A program made the position numbers and the translations under genes. The notes below the pieces were generated by a model. It saw only the letters and a program-made list of their open reading frames with translations. It did not search any database and was not told the DNA's origin. From the NCBI GenBank assembly GCA_002480345.1, contig DLBY01000024.1, positions 1 to 23,015 on the forward strand: a DNA stretch of 23,015 nt, written 5' to 3'. Origin of the DNA: Phycisphaerales bacterium UBA7812. GTDB lineage: Bacteria > Planctomycetota > Phycisphaerae > Phycisphaerales > UBA1924. Below, in pieces: positions 16,106-23,015 of the stretch (within the stretch, counting starts at the first letter, position 1; each line of letters starts with the position of its first letter).

Positions 16106-17076
16106 GCCGGCGCCCCCTTCCCCGGCGCTTCGTCGTCCGCGGGCTCGACGATCCGGTTGAGCACCCAGGAGATGCCCAGGTAGAGGCCCAGCGAGGGGAC
16201 CAGCAGCAGCGTGCCGATCAGCGTGTGCGCCTGCCCCGTCGCGAGGTCCGCGTCCCAGAGCGAGGCGATGCCCAGCGCCGCGACACGGATCATGTTCATG
16301 AAGACCGCGACGGGGCCCGCGAGCAGGAACAACGCGATCCGCTGCCACCACTCCCGGTTCCAGGTCAGCGCCACCCACACGCTCAGCGCGTAGAACGCGA
16401 CGACCATCCGCATGCCGCTGCACGCCTCCGCGACATTCAGCGGGATCGTCTCCGACCCGCGGTAAATCATCAGCGTGTTGCCCTGAAGGTCGACCTCGAA
16501 CCCGGCCATCATCCCGATCGCACCCAAAATCACCCACGCCCCCTCGCTCGCGAGGAGCTGGAGCTGGAAGGTGATCTCGATCATGATCTTCTCCGCGAGC
16601 GTGATCCCGAACACCAGGTACGCGATCGGCAGGAACACCCAACGCATCACGCCCGGGCCCAGGATCAGCAACGCGAGACCGAACAGCGTCAGCAGCGCCG
16701 CGAACCCCTCCACCATGTGGTTCCGGATCGCGACAACCGCGTAGAAATAGCTCACCACGCCCAGCAGCAGCGGCGCGAGGCCCGGCCAGAACGCCGCGGG
16801 ACGCGACGCGAGGATCCGCTCCCGGTTCCTCCAGACGAAGTATCCGCTGATCACCGGGATGACGAACGCGTGCCCCCAGTCATCCAATCTGTCCCAGCTC
16901 AGCAGCCCCTGACGCTGGAACCAGCGGAAGAAGAGCGCCTGGTAGACCACGAAGAGCATCGCGACGCCCGCCCAGAACCCGATCGTGGGCGAGGGCCAGC
17001 GCGCACCCCGCGCCGGTTCTGTGCCGGGTCGATGCCCGGACGCAGACTCGACGGGTTGTGCTGCGCCTGATGCCAT
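16102..17076 (-). CDS. xrt: Exosortase
   Basis: This integral membrane cysteine transpeptidase is the sorting enzyme for PEP-CTERM-type cargo; it cleaves the C-terminal motif and is linked to exopolysaccharide secretion. The 324 residues have about eight membrane segments after a 30-residue polar N-terminus. The catalytic triad is visible: C219 in NVAEACSGMRM, R264 in MNMIRVAAL and H284 in GQAHTLIG. The motif GLLSWDRLDDWGHAFVIP in the first third also fits. I do not assign a subtype. The start at 17076 has no stronger alternative upstream. It is followed at once by the EpsI-like gene. No PEP-CTERM cargo is encoded in this window. Confidence 0.93.
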   Translation of the reverse strand: MASGAAQPVESASGHRPGTEPARGARWPSPTIGFWAGVAMLFVVYQALFFRWFQRQGLLSWDRLDDWGHAFVIPVISGYFVWRNRERILASRPAAFWPGLAPLLLGVVSYFYAVVAIRNHMVEGFAALLTLFGLALLILGPGVMRWVFLPIAYLVFGITLAEKIMIEITFQLQLLASEGAWVILGAIGMMAGFEVDLQGNTLMIYRGSETIPLNVAEACSGMRMVVAFYALSVWVALTWNREWWQRIALFLLAGPVAVFMNMIRVAALGIASLWDADLATGQAHTLIGTLLLVPSLGLYLGISWVLNRIVEPADDEAPGKGAPA

Positions 17077-17142
17077 GCCGTTGGATCCACTCCATCCTGC
17101 CCCGTTCTGATCGATCCCGACCGGTCCACACCGATCCGAGAA

Positions 17143-17160
17143 CCCGGCGGAACCGCCGGG
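17143..17160 (-). repeat. GC hairpin between SLBB lipoprotein and exosortase genes
   Basis: CCCGGCGG-AA-CCGCCGGG is a perfect inverted repeat of 8 pairs in the 165-base gap between the two genes. There is no T-tract, so attenuation or mRNA processing is as likely as termination. Confidence 0.5.
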
Positions 17161-17241
17161 AACCGGTCCTACGCCCCGTGTCCGCCGAGGGTTCGGACGA
17201 TCCCGATGCCCTCGCCGAGCCGCACGATCAGACCCGCCGGA

Positions 17242-18771
17242 TCACCGGACATTCACAGGCGGTGCGCCGAACAGGTCGTTACCGAAGTTCCGGTCGAGCA
17301 GGAAGCCGAACCCGTAGGACGCCCGGAACCCGTTCCGCACCACCGCGAGGGGCAGCGCCCAGAAGTTCGTGCCCACATTGATGTGGTCGTCGGGCTTGAG
17401 GAACACATCCGGCTGCGTGCCCTCCGCGATCGCCCGCAGATCAAGCATGATCGTCGCCTGCCGGTCCGGGCCAACCATCCGGGTGAGGTCCACACGCTCC
17501 GGGATCGCGATCCCGCCGAGCCCGCCCGCGGCCGTCATCGCACGCTGGAGCGTCAGGCGACCCACCGCCGGCAGCTGATACACGCCGGGACGGTTGACCT
17601 GACCACCGATGTACACATTGCCGGTCTCCGGCGGGGGAACGCTGATGACATCGCCCGGGCGGACAACCAGGTTGTACCGCGCGTCGCCCTCGATCAGCGC
17701 GTCCGCGGGGACGCGGATCACCCGCTGCGTCACCAGGGGCGTTTCGGACATCTCGCCCGATTCGCTGCCCCCCGCGCGACGACCGCCATCACGCCGATCG
17801 TCTTCCGGGAACCCGCGGACCCAGCGCCCGTTCAGGAACATCCAGCGACCACCGCCCGCAGCACGCGCGGGCGCCTCGGGGGCCACCACCGCCGCGGGGC
17901 TGGACGACTCTTCCTCGATCAGGTCGATGACGGGATCGGGCTCGCCGCTCGCGGGCTGCGAGTAGGCGGAGAACCCGCCCGTGCTGCCCATGACGCCCGG
18001 GGCGCCACCGTCTTCGTCGCCCGTCAGGTCGTCGATGAGTTCCAGCAGGTTCTCGGACGCGCCCGGGTCGCTCAGGGGCGTCTCGCTCGGATCACCCGAA
18101 CCGCCCGACTCGGGCTGGTTGGGCATCGTCTCGTCCGTCAGCGAGACCTGGCGGATCACATGCACATACTTCGAGACATTCGGATCGATCCCGCCGCCCG
18201 CGATGACCGCCTCGAGCAGGCGATAGTCCGAACTGGGGATCTGGTAGCGACCGGGGGCCGCGACCGCGCCCTGCAGGTGGTACGACTGCGCCCGACGCGT
18301 GACGATGTTCACCGAGACGAGCGGATCGGTCACGAACTGCCCGAAGCGGCGGCGCAGCAGGTCCGACGCGCCCTCTTCGGTCAGCCCCGCGACGAAGACA
18401 CGCCCGAGCTGGGGGACCTCGATGTACCCGTTCTGGTCAACGACGCGCTCGTACCGCTCCGCCTGGCCCTGCACCACGACATCCCAGACCTCGAGCAGGA
18501 TCTCGTCCGCGGAGCTGATCGTGTACGCCTCCGCCTGCACCTGCAGGTCCTCGAGGGTGACATCCGTGTACTCGACCAGCGCCCCGCCGTCCGATTCGAT
18601 CAGCGCGAGCTGCTCGAGCACCGGCACGACCGCCGGGGTGTCTTCCCAGCGCCCGATCACGCTCGGATCGGCGAACGAATCCCAGTGGCACCCCGTCAAC
18701 CCGCCCAGCAAGGCGAGCGCGCCGCTCAGAAGGGCGAATCGGCGACCACTCCGTGTGCGTGTCTGTGACAT
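17242..18771 (-). CDS. Wza-like SLBB polysaccharide export lipoprotein
   Basis: This 509-residue outer-membrane export protein starts with a lipoprotein signal peptide; the lipobox is LTGC with C28 as the lipidated residue. A polysaccharide-export domain spans about 83-160 (TISSADEILLEVWDVV), then come two SLBB domains, about 163-205 (LQGAVAAPGRYQIP) and about 386-430 (VYIGGQVNRPGVYQLP). Between them is an insert of about 130 acidic, Ser/Gly/Pro-rich residues (212-345), unusual for Wza. The C-terminal GFRASYGFGFLLDRNFG may insert into the membrane. I chose the ATG at 18771 because it gives the signal peptide; the frame extends further upstream without one. It is first in the exosortase operon, 165 bases before the exosortase. 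Confidence 0.92.
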   Translation of the reverse strand: MSQTRTRSGRRFALLSGALALLGGLTGCHWDSFADPSVIGRWEDTPAVVPVLEQLALIESDGGALVEYTDVTLEDLQVQAEAYTISSADEILLEVWDVVVQGQAERYERVVDQNGYIEVPQLGRVFVAGLTEEGASDLLRRRFGQFVTDPLVSVNIVTRRAQSYHLQGAVAAPGRYQIPSSDYRLLEAVIAGGGIDPNVSKYVHVIRQVSLTDETMPNQPESGGSGDPSETPLSDPGASENLLELIDDLTGDEDGGAPGVMGSTGGFSAYSQPASGEPDPVIDLIEEESSSPAAVVAPEAPARAAGGGRWMFLNGRWVRGFPEDDRRDGGRRAGGSESGEMSETPLVTQRVIRVPADALIEGDARYNLVVRPGDVISVPPPETGNVYIGGQVNRPGVYQLPAVGRLTLQRAMTAAGGLGGIAIPERVDLTRMVGPDRQATIMLDLRAIAEGTQPDVFLKPDDHINVGTNFWALPLAVVRNGFRASYGFGFLLDRNFGNDLFGAPPVNVR

Positions 18772-19120
18772 CGATCGGTCCTGCTTGGTCGGGGTCCCGC
18801 GAGCGCGAAACGCCCCGCGAACCCGACCCATCGAATCTTCCCGTCCGCCCCCCGGGAGACCCCGGAGCCGCGAACACCTCTTTATAGAACCCGCGCGAGG
18901 GTCGAGACGGTAGCGCCCCGACACCCGCACTACAACGCCGAGAACGCCTCCGGGGTTCGATCATCGCCCGCAACAGGCCGAATTCTCGGAATCTCAGCAT
19001 CGGCCAATCGCTCCGTTCGGCTGAGCCAACACCCACCAAATCCCCGATTGTGCATCACCGGACGATCCGAGACGAAAACATTCAAGTCCCGCGCCCGCGG
19101 CGCTACAGTCCACCACGCCT
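18772..19120. other. Divergent promoter region, SLBB operon and lipA
   Basis: This 349-base gap between divergent genes holds no convincing small gene. For the minus-strand SLBB operon two candidates are seen: TTGTAG (18930-18935) and TACCGT (18907-18912) spaced by 17 bases, and a TATAAA at 18881-18886 with five of six matches but no -35. Either would give a leader of over 100 bases, which includes GC-rich inverted sequence near 18847-18865 (CCCCCCGGGAGACCCCGG). The lipA promoter is at its right end. Confidence 0.4.
19081..19109 (+). promoter_or_regulatory. Predicted promoter of lipA
   Basis: TTCAAG (19081-19086) and TACAGT (19104-19109) are 17 bases apart. The -10 ends only 11 bases before the ATG at 19121, and no Shine-Dalgarno site is seen there, so the transcript would have a leader of about five bases or none. 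Confidence 0.4.
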
Positions 19121-20209
19121 ATGAGCACCACTCCTCCGCCCAGCACGACCGCACCCGCATCCGGGGCCTCCAGCCGCGCCTTGGAGCGTCACCCCCGCCC
19201 GCTCGGGGGGGATCCCGCGCGGAATCTGCGCCCGCTCGTCAGCCTCTCGGAATTGATCCTCAACAACCGGACCGCCGAGTCCCACCAACTGGCGGTCAAA
19301 CGCAAGCCCGACTGGCTCCGCGCCAAGGTCCCGGGAGGCGAGGGCTATAAAAAGACCAAGTCCAACATCGCGACCAACCGCCTGCACACCGTGTGCGAGG
19401 AGGCCGCCTGCCCCAATCTCGGGGAGTGCTGGGCCCGCGGCGTCGCGACCATCATGATCCTGGGCGACACCTGCACCCGCGCGTGCGGCTTCTGCAATGT
19501 CAAGACCGGCAAGCCCCCCGTCACCGACTGGGATGAGCCCGAACGCGTCGCCGAGTCGCTCCGCGGACTGGGCCTGCGCTATGTCGTCATCACCAGCGTC
19601 GACCGCGACGACCTCCCCGACGGCGGCGCCGGCATCTGGGCCGAGACCATCCGCCGCGTCAAGGACGCCTGCCCCGACATGAAACTCGAAGTCCTGGTGG
19701 GCGACTTCAAGGGCAACCAGGGCGACATCGACACCGTGATCGACGCGGGCGCGGATGTCGTCGCCCACAACCTCGAGACCGTCCGGCGTTGCCACCCCGC
19801 CGTGCGACCCTCGGCCCGCTACGAGCGCACGATGGAAGTCCTCCGGCGCATCAAGGAACGGGGCGCCGTCGCGAAAACCGGCATCATGGTCGGCATCGGC
19901 GAGCGCGACGACGAGGTCATCGAGCTCTTCGACGACCTCGTCGCGATGACCTCCGACCACACGGGCCCCCGCGACCCCCGCGACCCCTCGCGCGGCGACC
20001 CCTGCGACATCATCACCATCGGGCAGTACCTCCAGCCCACCCGCAACCACCTGCCCATCGACCGCTGGGTCCACCCCGACCGCTTCGCCCAGTTCGAGAC
20101 GATGGGCAAGGCCGCGGGGATCAAGGTCGTCTTCTCGGGCCCGTTGGTCCGCAGCAGTTATCTCGCCGACAAGCAGTTCGATGGGCTCACGCTGCCCGGC
20201 GACGCCTGA
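19121..20209 (+). CDS. lipA: Lipoyl synthase
   Basis: This radical SAM enzyme inserts two sulfur atoms into protein-bound octanoyl groups to make the lipoyl cofactor of pyruvate and 2-oxoglutarate dehydrogenases and the glycine cleavage system. The radical SAM cluster is C118-x3-C122-x2-C125 (CTRACGFC); the auxiliary cluster is C92, C97 and C103 (CEEAACPNLGEC), with the serine ligand in the RSSY motif at 344-347. The 362 residues exceed the usual 290-330, because of an N-terminal Pro/Ser/Ala-rich extension of about 40 residues and a charged insert SDHTGPRDPRDPSRGDP (287-303). Start at 19121 as given; a TTG at 19181 would shorten the extension and is the alternative. Confidence 0.95.
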   Translation: MSTTPPPSTTAPASGASSRALERHPRPLGGDPARNLRPLVSLSELILNNRTAESHQLAVKRKPDWLRAKVPGGEGYKKTKSNIATNRLHTVCEEAACPNLGECWARGVATIMILGDTCTRACGFCNVKTGKPPVTDWDEPERVAESLRGLGLRYVVITSVDRDDLPDGGAGIWAETIRRVKDACPDMKLEVLVGDFKGNQGDIDTVIDAGADVVAHNLETVRRCHPAVRPSARYERTMEVLRRIKERGAVAKTGIMVGIGERDDEVIELFDDLVAMTSDHTGPRDPRDPSRGDPCDIITIGQYLQPTRNHLPIDRWVHPDRFAQFETMGKAAGIKVVFSGPLVRSSYLADKQFDGLTLPGDA

Positions 20210-20241
20210 TCCGACGCAGCGAAAATCACCCGATTCGCAAT

Positions 20242-20257
20242 CATTCAAGGCCCGCGC
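20242..20257 (+). promoter_or_regulatory. Copy of a 16-base element shared with the lipA promoter
   Basis: CATTCAAGGCCCGCGC matches CATTCAAGTCCCGCGC at 19079-19094 in 15 of 16 bases. The lipA copy includes its -35. Here it lies 62 bases before the HD-GYP start, followed by TTTACGCT at 20261-20268, but the spacing (13) is shorter than in a normal promoter. Confidence 0.35.
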
Positions 20258-20303
20258 GGGTTTACGCTGTGCGGGGCGCGCACCGTGCGCACCGGGGAAC
20301 ACC

Positions 20304-20966
20304 GTGAATCCAGAGACCGTGCACAAACTCGTCCGCGAGATCGAGGCCAAGGACGCCTCGACCGCCGCGCACACCTGGCGCGTCGTGCTCTACCTCCGCG
20401 CGATGCTCGAAGCCCGGGGCGTGCGCGGCGAGGACCTCATGCTCGCGACCCACGGCGCGGCGCTGCACGATGTCGGCAAGCTCGACATCCCCGAATCGAT
20501 CCTCCAGAAGCCGGGCAAGCTCACCCCCGAGGAGTTCGAGGTCATCGAGCAGCACACCGTGACGGGCTACGCGCGCATGATCGAGCTCGATGTCGAGGAG
20601 GACATCATCCTCGACCTCGTCCGATACCACCACGAGAAGATGGACGGATCGGGCTACCCCTTCCACCTCAGGGGCGAGGAGATCCCCCGCATCGCGCGCG
20701 ACTTCGCGGTCATCGACACCTTCGATGCGCTCACCAGCCACCGCCCATACCGGCACGAGGTGGGCCACGACGCGGGCGACAAGGCGATCGCGATGCTCAT
20801 CGAGGGCAAGGGGCCCAAGTACGACCCCGACTCCGTCGAACTGTTCGCTGACCTCTACCGCAACGGCAAGCTCGACTACATCCTCAGCTACTTCAACGAC
20901 GGCGCCGACCTGCCCGGCTTCGGCAGCGTGGACGACCAAGAACTGACCAAGTCGATCCGGGCCTGA
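20304..20966 (+). CDS. Stand-alone HD-GYP domain protein
   Basis: This 220-residue protein is almost only an HD-GYP domain, a metal-dependent phosphodiesterase family that degrades cyclic di-GMP. Visible motifs are H23 (HTWRV), H55-D56 with K59 (HDVGK), H84, H109-H110, DGSGYP (114-119) and the helix VIDTFDALTSHRPYR (137-151). No receiver or other sensor domain is attached, so input must come from partners. I chose GTG at 20304, with GGGGA 5 bases before it; the longer frame to 20181 overlaps lipA and is not needed. A GC stem without T-run lies between this gene and the convergent EVE gene. Link to the nearby exopolysaccharide locus is an inference: c-di-GMP often controls polysaccharide production. 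Confidence 0.85.
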   Translation: MNPETVHKLVREIEAKDASTAAHTWRVVLYLRAMLEARGVRGEDLMLATHGAALHDVGKLDIPESILQKPGKLTPEEFEVIEQHTVTGYARMIELDVEEDIILDLVRYHHEKMDGSGYPFHLRGEEIPRIARDFAVIDTFDALTSHRPYRHEVGHDAGDKAIAMLIEGKGPKYDPDSVELFADLYRNGKLDYILSYFNDGADLPGFGSVDDQELTKSIRA

Positions 20967-20990
20967 GCCGTCCGAGTCACATCGGGACGC

Positions 20991-21416
20991 TCACAGCCCC
21001 GCCATCTTCTTGAGCGCCGCCGCGAGTTTGGGCGGCACCTCCATCGCGCTCAGGCGGCTCTGCTTCACGAGCGCGAAATCCGCAAAACACTCGTCCGCCT
21101 TGATCGCCGACAGCGTCGCGTCCCCCGCCGCCGCCTTCACCGGCGCGAGGTCGACGAGCACACGCTTGGGGTCGCCCTTCGCGGTCAGCCCGGGGTGCTC
21201 GGGGTCGGGGTACGCGCCCTCGACGACCTTCGCGAGCCCCGCGATGCGTTTCTCGTTGCCTGTGTGATAGATGAAGGCCTCGTCGCCCTTCTGCATGCCC
21301 CGCATCGCCATCTGCGCCGCGGGGTTCGCAACGCCGTCCCAGTGGGTCTTCCGATCGCGCACCAGGTCGTCGTACGAGTAATCGCCGGGCTCAGTCTTCA
21401 GCAGGTACACCGCCAT
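20991..21416 (-). CDS. EVE-domain protein
   Basis: This 141-residue protein is a single EVE domain of the PUA-like fold, recognised by YLLKTEPGDYS at the start, the binding-pocket stretch HWDGVANPAAQMAMRGMQKGDEAFIYHT (given from residue 25, part shown) and GLAKVVEGAYPDP. EVE proteins bind modified bases in DNA or RNA. The length is normal for the stand-alone form. A GGAG 7 bases before the ATG at 21416 supports the start, and a TAGAAT (21457-21462, minus strand) fits a -10. It stands alone after a terminator from the upstream Cys-rich gene and convergent with the HD-GYP gene. Target unknown. Confidence 0.9.
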   Translation of the reverse strand: MAVYLLKTEPGDYSYDDLVRDRKTHWDGVANPAAQMAMRGMQKGDEAFIYHTGNEKRIAGLAKVVEGAYPDPEHPGLTAKGDPKRVLVDLAPVKAAAGDATLSAIKADECFADFALVKQSRLSAMEVPPKLAAALKKMAGL

Positions 21417-21456
21417 CAGGCTTCTCCGTATGGACGCGGTGAACCACCGCTCCGCG

Positions 21457-21462
21457 ATTCTA
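21457..21462 (-). promoter_or_regulatory. Predicted -10 of the EVE-domain gene
   Basis: On the minus strand GGGTAGAAT gives a -10 with five of six matches. The -35 is not clear. It lies between the upstream terminator and the start, so it would serve this gene alone. Confidence 0.4.
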
Positions 21463-21512
21463 CCCAGCGGCCCTCACGACTCTGCCGCTTCGTCGCTTCG
21501 TCATCACCCAAT

Positions 21513-21540
21513 AAAAAACGCCGGCCCCTCGGACCGGCGT
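21513..21540 (-). terminator. Rho-independent terminator of the Cys-rich small protein
   Basis: On the minus strand ACGCCGGTCC and GGCCGGCGT form a stem with one mismatch and a short loop, followed by six T. It lies 29 bases after the stop at 21570 and separates this gene from the EVE gene. Confidence 0.9.
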
Positions 21541-21569
21541 CTCGTGTTCGTTGTGCGCCTGCTCGGAAC

Positions 21570-22106
21570 TCAGTCGTCCTTGCTCGCGACCGCCTTGCAG
21601 CAAGCGTCACCCGCGGTGCAGGTCGAAGGATCGCAGTCCGCGTCCTCGCCGCACTGCCCGCAGCACGAGTTCGCCTGCGCGACCTGCTCAGCCTCGCAGC
21701 ACGCGCCGCCGCTGGGGCACGAGCCCGCCTCGCACGCGCCGTCGCAGTCATCGCAGCACGCATCGCCCTTGTCGCAGCAAGCCTCGGTGCTCGCCGCGAC
21801 GGTCATCGCCGCGACCTTGTCCATCGACGAGCAGCACGACCCACCCTCCGCGGCGACCAGTTCGATCGCCTTGCTTTCCTCTGAGCAGCACGACATCTCG
21901 GCGGACGCGGCCATCGCCTCGCCCTCCATCGCGCAGCCCAGCGGGCAGGCGTCACCGTCCGCGACGGTCTGCACCGACGCGGCGGCCGCCTCGCTGTCCG
22001 TCCCGCAGGAGGTGCCCAGCAGGCAGCCGGTGCTCGAGAAGTTGTACGCGCCCACGGCGCCAACCGCGACGCCCCCGATGATGGCGATTGCCTTGCCGAT
22101 GCTCAT
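21570..22106 (-). CDS. Cys-rich small exported protein, 24 cysteines, CC pairs
   Basis: This 178-residue protein opens with a membrane-type helix MSIGKAIAIIGGVAVGAVGAY, so the rest probably faces the periplasm. It has 24 cysteines, 14 of them in seven CC pairs, in an acidic, Ala/Gly/Asp/Ser-rich chain; spacing such as CCDKGDACCDDCDGAC in the middle and GCLLGTSC just after the helix suggests metal binding or extensive disulfides. I chose ATG 22106 rather than ATG 22112 because GGAGG at 22115-22119 is 8 bases before it but only 2 before the other. A longer frame to 22217 has no ribosome site and a poor N-terminus. I do not recognise a characterised family; the N-terminal part resembles some small uncharacterised membrane proteins with a GC..G.(S)C motif. 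Confidence 0.75.
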   Translation of the reverse strand: MSIGKAIAIIGGVAVGAVGAYNFSSTGCLLGTSCGTDSEAAAASVQTVADGDACPLGCAMEGEAMAASAEMSCCSEESKAIELVAAEGGSCCSSMDKVAAMTVAASTEACCDKGDACCDDCDGACEAGSCPSGGACCEAEQVAQANSCCGQCGEDADCDPSTCTAGDACCKAVASKDD

Positions 22107-22114
22107 GATCATGA

Positions 22115-22119
22115 CCTCC
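22115..22119 (-). promoter_or_regulatory. Ribosome binding site deciding the start of the Cys-rich protein
   Basis: GGAGG on the minus strand is 8 bases before the ATG at 22106 and 2 before the ATG at 22112, so it favours the shorter form. A further 278 bases without a gene lie upstream to 22384; apart from this I saw only a 6-pair GC inverted repeat (22339-22344 and 22360-22365) there. Confidence 0.7.
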
Positions 22120-22384
22120 GAAGTCGTCTGTGAACGGGCATCAGGTCGGCCCGTGAACCCTGTTTTCTCTACAAACCACGATCGGACGAAACCACTCAGC
22201 GATCCGCGGTTTCGCACCGAACGGAAAGCCTATCCGAAACCCGGCCGCGAATCGAGGCCCGATCACGGATTCCGAGATCCGATAACCAGATCCGTTGCCG
22301 ATCGACCGGTGTTCGCGTGGGCGCCGAAGTGTGCCGTGCCCCGACTTGCCGAGCCCGCTTCGGGGACCATCGCACAAGGCGAGA

Positions 22385-23014
22385 TCAGGCGAGTCGGACC
22401 TCCGCGACGAAGAGCACCTCGGGGTCCATCCCCGTGCTCATGATCGCGACGCGGACCGTCTCGCCCGGGGTGCCCGGCACGCGCAGGTCGATGGAGGTCA
22501 GCAGGTCGTCGCTCTCGAAAGCCGCGATCTGATCGACCACCCCGCCCGATGCGTCGAGCGTGACGACCGTGTAATCCGTCCGGCTCGCGAGGTTCTTCAC
22601 ATACAGCCGGGCCCGATCGCGGTCCGGGTTTCGGACCAGCGTCGCCTCCGCCCGCCCGACATCGCCGACGGGCGCGAAGTGGATCTCCTGCACCGCACCG
22701 TCCGCGAAGAGGACATCGTCGATGTACTCGAGGCCGATCGCCTCGAGCATCGCGGCGGTCTCGCTCTTGCTGCTCAGGTACTTGATCTCCTGGCGGAGCT
22801 GGATCTGCACCACCGCGAGCACGATCGCCGCGACCGAGGCGCCGATCGTCGCGATCCGCCACGCGGGGTTGACGCGCCGCGCCCGACGGAGCCCCAGATT
22901 CCGGGGTTCCGCGCGTGCCGACGCGTTGTGCGACGCCGTGCGCGCGGGCGCCGTCTGGGCGACCTGCGAACGCTCGATCTCGGCGCGGACCCGCGCCAGG
23001 AACTTCTCACGGAG
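22385..23014 (-). CDS. Single-pass membrane protein, anti-sigma-like (5' end outside window)
   Basis: The frame is open to the right edge, so the start is beyond it. It begins with a cytoplasmic segment LREKFLARVRAEIERS, then a variable Ala/Arg/Pro stretch, a membrane helix (WRIATIGASVAAIVLAVVQI) and about 135 periplasmic residues rich in Asp, Val and Ala (LARLYVKNLASRTDY, VAIMSTGMDPEVLFVAEV). The layout, short N-terminus, one helix and extracytoplasmic beta-rich domain, resembles membrane anti-sigma factors of the RskA type, but I see no zinc-binding anti-sigma motif in the part present, so this stays a guess. Plain reading frame evidence is good. Confidence 0.6.
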   Translation of the reverse strand, partial: LREKFLARVRAEIERSQVAQTAPARTASHNASARAEPRNLGLRRARRVNPAWRIATIGASVAAIVLAVVQIQLRQEIKYLSSKSETAAMLEAIGLEYIDDVLFADGAVQEIHFAPVGDVGRAEATLVRNPDRDRARLYVKNLASRTDYTVVTLDASGGVVDQIAAFESDDLLTSIDLRVPGTPGETVRVAIMSTGMDPEVLFVAEVRLA

Positions 23015-23015
23015 C

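Noticed and set aside
20965..20993. GC stem between the HD-GYP and EVE genes as a bidirectional terminator
   Set aside because: It contains a bulge and has no T-tract on either strand.

Overview
The window looks like a chromosomal segment of a high-G+C planctomycete, most likely from the Phycisphaerae. This is inferred from the gene content: an exosortase with an EpsI-type partner, a very large TPR protein, repeat-built secreted proteins and a short C-terminal zinc ribbon on a small membrane protein. No rRNA, tRNA, CRISPR array or insertion sequence was found.

Layout. (1) 1-4083, plus strand: the 3' end of a repeat-built secreted protein with a clear terminator; an aldo/keto reductase; then an A+T-richer patch (about 2204-3460) with a Cys-rich secreted protein whose signal peptide is out of frame across a run of seven G, overlapping by TGATG with a small membrane zinc-ribbon protein. 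(2) 4046-18771, minus strand: an exosortase/exopolysaccharide locus. In transcription order it holds an SLBB outer-membrane export lipoprotein, exosortase, EpsI-like protein, 1555-residue TPR membrane protein, Wzc-like chain-length/BY-kinase-like protein, NAD-dependent sugar epimerase, WecA/MraY-type phosphoglycosyl transferase, then an orphan ParA ATPase and a VanZ-like protein. Several junctions are ATGA/GTGA overlaps. (3) 18772-19120: divergent promoter region. (4) 19121-20966, plus strand: lipoyl synthase and a stand-alone HD-GYP protein. (5) 20991 to the right edge, minus strand: EVE-domain protein, a terminator, a small protein with 24 cysteines, and the 3' part of a single-pass membrane protein that runs off the window.

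How the genes fit together. The transferase can start a lipid-linked glycan, the epimerase can supply a sugar nucleotide, the Wzc-like and SLBB proteins can carry polymer across the envelope, and exosortase plus EpsI can process PEP-CTERM-type cargo that is encoded elsewhere. No cargo protein, flippase or polymerase is seen here, so the locus is partial as a pathway. The most unusual points are the Wzc-like Walker A motif lacking its lysine (GSGAS), the ParA gene with no ParB and an apparently leaderless promoter, G+C hairpins without T-tracts in three intercistronic gaps, the poly-G frame break in the secreted protein, and the CC-rich small protein.
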